Part shown: piece after piece, positions 59,244 to 64,000 of the stretch
Numbering within the stretch: position 1 is the first letter of the stretch
Layout of the letters: the number at the start of each line of letters is the position of its first letter
From: Ferirhizobium litorale
GTDB taxonomy: Bacteria; Pseudomonadota; Alphaproteobacteria; Rhizobiales; Rhizobiaceae
Direction: 5' to 3'
DNA length: 64,000 nt
Assembly (NCBI GenBank): GCA_030028905.1
Contig: JALDYZ010000016.1
Location: 1 to 64,000 of the forward strand
Made by a program: the position numbers and the translations under genes
The notes under the pieces: model-generated
The model's database searches: none
The model's input: the letters and a program-made list of their open reading frames with translations, nothing else
Told to the model about the DNA's origin: nothing

Positions 59244-59256
59244 TTTCTGTCCCACA
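59244..59256. repeat. Possible integrase arm-type site, right
   Basis: TTTCTGTCCCACA, identical and in the same orientation as 7448-7460, 37 nt before the attR core. In the excised circle the two copies would flank the crossover region. Confidence 0.5.
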
Positions 59257-59293
59257 AATATTCAACGCATTGGAAATATGTGATTCCGTCGCT

Positions 59294-59315
59294 CCGGCAT
59301 GGGGCACCACCAACA
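59294..59315. repeat. attR core (22-bp direct repeat)
   Basis: Exact second copy of 7391-7412, including the tRNA T-arm end, acceptor strand and CCA. The rest of the tRNA is absent, so this is attR and not a tRNA gene. Chromosome resumes to its right. Confidence 0.92.
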
Positions 59316-59465
59316 AAAACAATCATCGTTGCTCAATGCTGAGAGGCGCGCTTATGCCACAAAGGCGAAAAGCGGTCCGCTTTTGCTCGACGATGCATCG
59401 GAGACGTTTCGCACGCAACGGCGACCCAATGAGCGGGCCCAGCGCGCCAGACAACGTCGCAACGA

Positions 59466-61613
59466 TCAAGCTTGGCGATCTGCTTTTGAATCCGGTCGCC
59501 TGGTTTCTATCGGTTCCACAGGTAGCGTAAACAAGAACTTCGCGCCCTGCGGTTCGTTTTTCTCCATCCACAAACGGCCTCCATGGGATTCGACAATCGA
59601 TCGGCAGATGGCCAGCCCCATTCCCATCCCTTGCTTCTTTGTTGTGAAAAACGGTTCGAAAATCCTGTCCGGGAGGTCTACGCCTGGGCCGTGGTCGGCG
59701 ACTTCTGTTTGGAGCACATGCTCCACTCGGCGTGCACGCACGTGAAGGATCTTCCTGCCGGAGATCGCGTCCATTGACTCCATGCCGTTGCGGACGAGAT
59801 TCGTCAGCACCTGCTGGATCTGGATACGATCGATGTCGATCAGTGGAAGCCCATTCTCGATGTCGACAATCATATGAACGCCACGTCGGGATGCATCGTC
59901 GCCCGTGAGGCTGACTACCTCGTCGATGACGTTGCCGAGTGGCGTCGGACTTCTCACATCCTCGGAGTGTTTGAACAAGGCGCGAATGCGACTGACTACA
60001 TCGGTGGCTGCGTGTGCGCTGACGACGACCCGCTTCATGGCAACCCTTGCACGCTCGATATTCGGCGGTTCTATCGAGAGCCAGCGGTCACAGACATCCG
60101 AGCTGGATACCAATGCTGCCAACGGCTGACCAATCTCGTGCGCGATCGACGCAGACAGCTCCGCGAGGCTTGCTGCCTGGCTGGCTCGACTGAGGTTTTC
60201 CTGTGCCAGGCGAAGTTCTTCACGCGAGCGAACCTGGTCCTCGACATCGAGACAAATGCCGTTCCACTGGATGATCTCACCGGCGTCATTGCGCATCGCT
60301 TCTGCGCGCGTTTCTACCCAGCGATACGTTCCATCATAGCGCCGCAAACGGTGCTTCCTTGCATAAGGCTCTCCGGTGGACAGCGCGTGGGCATATCCTT
60401 CTTTGACGGAGGAAAGGTCATCAGGGTGAACGACAGCGTCCAGTGTGCCTTCGAGCCGGGATCTTTCGGGTTCGTCCATGTCTTCAAGACCAAATCCGAG
60501 ATACTCCTTGAGCTTCTGGCTGCGATAGATCGGCTTGCCATCCGGCAGGGCGCAATAGACGAGCGCTGGTAGCGCCTCTATGATTTGCTGGAGTTGCCGC
60601 TCCCTCTCGCGCAATGCCTCTTCAGTCTTTTTGTAGACATCGATGTCGAAGCCTATACCATACCAGCCTGTGATCCTTCCACGGTCGTCTCCCGTGGGAC
60701 GAATGGCGAAGCGGTGCCATACATATTGTCCGGTTGCGCGCAGAACACGGTACTCATGGTTGAAATGCTCTCCCGTTATCATGCAACGGCGCAGATGATC
60801 GGCGGCGGCTCCATAGTCTTCGGGATGTACGCCCAGCTTCCATCCAAAATCGCCTCCGTCGATAAAAGATCTTCCATCCAGCGGCCGGTTTAGGTCTTCC
60901 AGTGTCATGGCGATTGATGTCTGGGCGACGGGCGTTGCATAGGTGAACTTGCCCGAGGCATCGAACGCGAAGGCCGCGCCGTGGAGTTCTTCTATCACCT
61001 TGGCGGCGCGCACTGCTTCCAACGTTTCGCCGAGGGTATCGGCGATAGTCCAAGGCTCATCAGGCGTCTGAACCATAGGGGCTACTTCTATTCCAACCGG
61101 ATAGCTCGACTCGGCGCGGTATTCGGCCTGCAGATAGGTGCCATCGAGTTGGCGCGCACGATATCCGACAACCTGCGGAACTCCTGACCAGAATGCCCGT
61201 GCAACTGCTTGGGTCACTGCCGGTCGGTCCTCGGGGTGAACGGATGCCATCGACTGAATTTCACCGAGGGGCTTGGCGGGGCCGGGCTCGGGCAACAAGT
61301 TCGGGGAGCTTGGCGTCTGGAAGCTCGCGGCCACGATTGCCGCAAGGGACAGAGCCGTTGCTAGATATCCGATCCACCCGGACGGAACCGGTAGTACGCC
61401 TCCAAAGGCAATGTCCACCAGGAGGGTACAAGCACATGCCGCGGCCAATCCGGTGCAGATTGGCGCGTGTGCCCTTCCCCGAATGAACAGGAATAGGGCG
61501 GCACATGGTACCAGGAGCCCAATCGGGTTCCAAACCAACCATGAAACCAGAATCCCGATAGCTGATGCCAAGAGAGCAATGGCAAGCTTGTTCACTCGGC
61601 TGGTTAGAGCCAT
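59466..61613 (-). CDS. PAS-domain sensor histidine kinase
   Basis: 715 residues. Four N-terminal membrane helices (about 10-100), then PAS-type domains with PAC motifs (VHPEDRPAV near 130; GVHPEDYGAAADHL near 265; VVHPDDLSSVKEGY near 410). The H-box is SIAHEIGQPL with phospho-acceptor His492, N-box NLVRNGMESMD and G-boxes DHGPGVDLP and GMGMGLAICRSIVESHGG. The H-box is DctB/FixL-like. No response regulator gene is adjacent, so its partner is elsewhere. Confidence 0.92.
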   Translation of the reverse strand: MALTSRVNKLAIALLASAIGILVSWLVWNPIGLLVPCAALFLFIRGRAHAPICTGLAAACACTLLVDIAFGGVLPVPSGWIGYLATALSLAAIVAASFQTPSSPNLLPEPGPAKPLGEIQSMASVHPEDRPAVTQAVARAFWSGVPQVVGYRARQLDGTYLQAEYRAESSYPVGIEVAPMVQTPDEPWTIADTLGETLEAVRAAKVIEELHGAAFAFDASGKFTYATPVAQTSIAMTLEDLNRPLDGRSFIDGGDFGWKLGVHPEDYGAAADHLRRCMITGEHFNHEYRVLRATGQYVWHRFAIRPTGDDRGRITGWYGIGFDIDVYKKTEEALRERERQLQQIIEALPALVYCALPDGKPIYRSQKLKEYLGFGLEDMDEPERSRLEGTLDAVVHPDDLSSVKEGYAHALSTGEPYARKHRLRRYDGTYRWVETRAEAMRNDAGEIIQWNGICLDVEDQVRSREELRLAQENLSRASQAASLAELSASIAHEIGQPLAALVSSSDVCDRWLSIEPPNIERARVAMKRVVVSAHAATDVVSRIRALFKHSEDVRSPTPLGNVIDEVVSLTGDDASRRGVHMIVDIENGLPLIDIDRIQIQQVLTNLVRNGMESMDAISGRKILHVRARRVEHVLQTEVADHGPGVDLPDRIFEPFFTTKKQGMGMGLAICRSIVESHGGRLWMEKNEPQGAKFLFTLPVEPIETRRPDSKADRQA

Positions 61614-61895
61614 GGGCAGATCACTCCGGCGGACCCTTCTCGACGATTCTTACAACTTCCCTATCACTATAGTTGGTAATTGCGGATTGCGAGGCAAAAC
61701 GGTCTGTCTGCGCATCGCCGAATGCCAGCCAACGGACAGGTTTTCTTCGAAAAGACGTCAGAGCTCGGCCAGAATTTCTTCCCTCTCCACCAGAATGCCG
61801 CAGTTACACGATTTGCTTGGAGGGGGCGACCGCGTGCTGACGCGGTACCGGAGGTTGTCCTGCCCTTGCCTCGCACTGAACAAGAGGAGAATGCT

Positions 61896-62387
61896 ATGAC
61901 CAAGGAGATTGCATTCGGAATTGCATTGGTGTTTTCGGCCATGGCTGCTACGGACGCGGCCGCCCAGAAGACCTACGGTACGGAAGCCGGCTGGGACATC
62001 CTGGTGAAGGATGACATGGGTCCGGGTTGCCTGATAACCAAATCGAACGCGGACGGCACGCAGATCCAGATGGGTGTCGATGCGACGGGGGAACGGCGCG
62101 GCTACATGGCGCTCTACACAAAGGCGGACGCCAATGTCGATCCCAACGAAAAGCTTCCGGTCCTGTTCGATGTCGATGGCCAGCAATTCAGTGGTGAGGC
62201 CAAGGGCCAGGTGATGGACGGCTATCGGGGAGCCTTCGTTTGGGTGAACAACCTTGATTTCATCTACGACCTTGCCAAGAAGAAGACCTTGACAATCACC
62301 CCGGAAGGACGACCTCCCATCACGGTGAATCTTGCGGGAACCGATGCCGCTTTCAAGGCGCTGAGGGCCTGCCAGGACGCGCAATAG
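61896..62387 (+). CDS. Exported hypothetical protein
   Basis: 163 residues. A signal peptide (IAFGIALVFSAMAATDAAAQ) is followed by a beta-rich mature domain, KTYGTEAGWDILVKDDMGPG, with two cysteines (GCLITK and RACQDA) that could pair. The overall pattern faintly recalls invasion-associated locus B proteins but I would not assign it. AAGAGGAG precedes ATG 61896. Confidence 0.7.
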   Translation: MTKEIAFGIALVFSAMAATDAAAQKTYGTEAGWDILVKDDMGPGCLITKSNADGTQIQMGVDATGERRGYMALYTKADANVDPNEKLPVLFDVDGQQFSGEAKGQVMDGYRGAFVWVNNLDFIYDLAKKKTLTITPEGRPPITVNLAGTDAAFKALRACQDAQ

Positions 62388-62592
62388 CCAGCGAGCAGCC
62401 GCAAACCCGCGAAGGGGACCTGCCCGATGAACGCTGCGCGATCTCCAACGGGATGGCGCATCGGCGGGCGGGTTCCGTTGCCAATCGCAAGTGGATCCGG
62501 TCGAACCGTCACGCACGGATCGAACGGCAGGGTTATTGTGTTGCGGCGCCAATCGGTGTTAGCTGCGGCGCAGCAAAATCCGGATCCACCGC

Positions 62593-64000
62593 ATGAAACT
62601 GCCCTTCCGCGACACGTATGACGACCTTTTCCGTGATTTCTCTTGGGATATTCCGGACAAATTCAACATCGGCAAGGCTGTCAGCGACGACTGGGCACAG
62701 CGCGAGCCAGAACGGATCTGTCTTCAGCACTTCGACCCCGAGGGCAAACACCTCTCCTTCAGCTACGGCGAACTTTCGGAGCAATCGGCGTCACTCGCCA
62801 ACGGCTTGCGCGCGATCGGGGTCCATCCGGGCGATCGCGTGGCGTTGCTTTTGCCGCAGGGCTTCGAAACGGTCATCGCTCACGTGGCGACCTACAAGAT
62901 GGGGGCGATCGCCCTGCCGCTCGCGCTGCTGTTCGGGGCGGAAGCGCTGGAGTACCGCCTGCGGATCGCCGGCGCAAAGGTCATCGTCACAAACGCATTC
63001 GGGCTTTCCCGGCTGGAAGAGGTGAGGGAACGGCTTCCGGCGCTCGAGCATGTGGTTCTCGTCGGGGACGACGATAAAGCCGGCACAATTGCATTCGAGC
63101 ATCTGGTGAAGGCGCATCCCGCGGTTTTCGAGGTTGCCGATACCGGGCCGCACGATCCCGCCCTGATGATCTTTACCTCCGGCACGACCGGACCGCCCAA
63201 GGGCGCCCTTCATGGCCACCGGGTGCTGATCGGGCATATTCCGGGAATGCAGATGGCGCACGAGTTCCTTCCGCAGCCAGGTGACCGCGTCTGGACGCCC
63301 GCCGACTGGGCCTGGGCCGGCGGCTTGCTGAACGCGCTACTGCCAGGACTGCTGCTCGGCGTTCCGGTGGTGTCGTCGCCGGCGCAGAAGTTCGATCCGC
63401 ACATGGCCTTCCGGATCATGGCCGAGATGAAGGTGCGCAACGCTTTTATCCCGCCGACGGCGATGAGGCTGCTGAAGGTAGTGGAACGGCCGCGCGAGAG
63501 CTATGATCTCGCTTTGCGCACGATAGGTTCGGCGGGCGAGTCGCTTGGGCGCAAGACCTACGAATGGGCGCAAACGGCGTTGGGCCTTACCGTCAACGAG
63601 TTCTACGGCCAGACGGAATGCAACTTCGTGCTCTCCTCGATGACGACGCTCGGCGTCAGCAAGGCGGGGCCGATCGGCAAGGCCGTGCCCGGGCATAGGG
63701 TGGCAATCGTAAGCGCCGACGGCGAGGTTCTTCCGCCGGGCGAAACCGGCCAGGTGGCGGTGGCAAGGCCCGATCCTGTCATGTTCCTCGGCTACTGGCA
63801 GGATGACAAGGCGACGGAGGCCAAGTTCGTCGGCGACTGGATGCTGACCGGCGACCAGGGACGCATGGACGAGGGGGGCTATATCGAGTTCCTGGGCCGC
63901 GACGACGACGTCATCACCTCCTCCGGCTATCGCATCGGTCCGGCGGAGATCGAAGACTGTCTACTCGGGCATCCGGCGGTGCAACTCGCGGCTGCGGTCG
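62593..64000 (+). CDS. AMP-dependent acyl-CoA synthetase (partial)
   Basis: 469 codons, cut by the window end. The adenylate-forming motifs are A3 FTSGTTGPPKGALHGH, A5 VNEFYGQTECNFVLSS, A7 MLTGDQGRMDEGGYIEFLGR and A8 DDDVITSSGYRIGPAEIEDC. The N-terminus (KFNIGKAVSDDWAQREPERI) resembles acetyl/medium-chain acyl-CoA synthetases of the AcsM type. Substrate not predictable. The 205 nt before it hold no gene. Confidence 0.9.
   Translation, partial: MKLPFRDTYDDLFRDFSWDIPDKFNIGKAVSDDWAQREPERICLQHFDPEGKHLSFSYGELSEQSASLANGLRAIGVHPGDRVALLLPQGFETVIAHVATYKMGAIALPLALLFGAEALEYRLRIAGAKVIVTNAFGLSRLEEVRERLPALEHVVLVGDDDKAGTIAFEHLVKAHPAVFEVADTGPHDPALMIFTSGTTGPPKGALHGHRVLIGHIPGMQMAHEFLPQPGDRVWTPADWAWAGGLLNALLPGLLLGVPVVSSPAQKFDPHMAFRIMAEMKVRNAFIPPTAMRLLKVVERPRESYDLALRTIGSAGESLGRKTYEWAQTALGLTVNEFYGQTECNFVLSSMTTLGVSKAGPIGKAVPGHRVAIVSADGEVLPPGETGQVAVARPDPVMFLGYWQDDKATEAKFVGDWMLTGDQGRMDEGGYIEFLGRDDDVITSSGYRIGPAEIEDCLLGHPAVQLAAAV

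Larger units (their letters stand above)
7391..59315. mobile_element. Prophage integrated in tRNA-Leu(CAA): lambda-type head, Mu-type contractile tail
   Basis: Bounded by identical 22-bp repeats, with integrase adjacent to the tRNA side. The excised circle would be 51,903 bp. The module order is integration, early left, repressor/Cro switch, replication/regulation, packaging and head, contractile tail, fibres, lysis, cargo. All essential structural modules look present. Three genes carry single-base frameshifts that may be sequencing errors or real damage. It could be an inducible temperate myovirus, although inducibility is not shown by sequence. Confidence 0.93.

Noticed and set aside
59294-59315. 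Second tRNA-Leu gene
   Set aside because: Only the last 16 nt of the tRNA plus 6 nt are present.
59126-59326. 66-codon minus-strand ORF crossing attR
   Set aside because: It starts in chromosomal DNA beyond attR, so it would be created by integration. No motif.

Overview
The window is a high-GC alphaproteobacterial chromosome, most likely Rhizobiaceae. The pointers are the housekeeping gene set (etfB, PduO-type adenosyltransferase, GluQRS, twin-transmembrane protein) and rhizobial small families such as BA14K, DUF982 and DUF1488. Two chromosomal segments (1-7390 and 59316-64000) flank a complete-looking 51.9 kb integrated prophage. The prophage sits at the 3' end of tRNA-Leu(CAA) (7322-7406), and a 22-bp piece of that tRNA is repeated at 59294-59315 as attR.

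Left chromosome: etfB 5' end, rhomboid protease, cobalamin adenosyltransferase, twin-TM protein, SDR oxidoreductase, BrkB/YihY membrane protein, GluQRS, AlkA-type glycosylase, HNH nuclease, DsbB and a YqaA/DedA-like protein. Right chromosome: PAS-domain sensor histidine kinase, small exported protein and an acyl-CoA synthetase cut by the window edge.

Prophage. (i) A leftward early operon (7496-11088) carries integrase, excisionase-like protein, HNH protein and tightly coupled small genes, two of which contain single-base frameshifts. (ii) The switch region (11.2-13.2 kb) has an S24 repressor, a divergent Cro-like protein, five ATACG-N4-CGTAT operator-like sites and a BA14K moron. (iii) A rightward replication/regulation operon (13.3-20.7 kb) carries a CII-like regulator, adenine-MTase-like protein, a phage sliding clamp, a PP-loop ATPase, a cytosine-MTase-like protein, a wHTH replication protein and a NusG-like protein followed by perfect RNA hairpins. 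(iv) A stress-gene cassette (21.0-22.3 kb) holds a DUF892 ferritin-like protein, small membrane proteins and a DUF883 protein. (v) A lambda-type head/packaging module (22.4-31.9 kb). (vi) A Mu-type contractile tail (32.0-43.8 kb) includes a T TTT TTT frameshift site in the tail chaperone and is interrupted by an AT-rich cassette of small genes (36.4-38.6 kb). (vii) Tail fibres (43.8-46.8 kb), one with a frameshifted C-terminus. (viii) A divergent methyltransferase/ParB-like pair (46.9-48.4 kb). (ix) A lysis cassette (48.4-50.4 kb).

Right-end cargo (50.4-59.3 kb) is the least phage-like part. It holds DUF982 and zinc-ribbon genes, a 3' fragment of tRNA-Arg(CCU) that looks like a relic attachment site, an AT-rich ATPase-TIR gene resembling anti-phage NAD+-hydrolase sensors, a decayed gene and an IS1182-like transposase tail. 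It ends with a 1478-residue protein of unknown family carrying a C-terminal caspase-like (clan CD) domain, coupled to a 92-residue partner. The TIR gene and the 1478/92-residue pair are the best candidates for an undescribed system. Their functions are inferred from motifs only.
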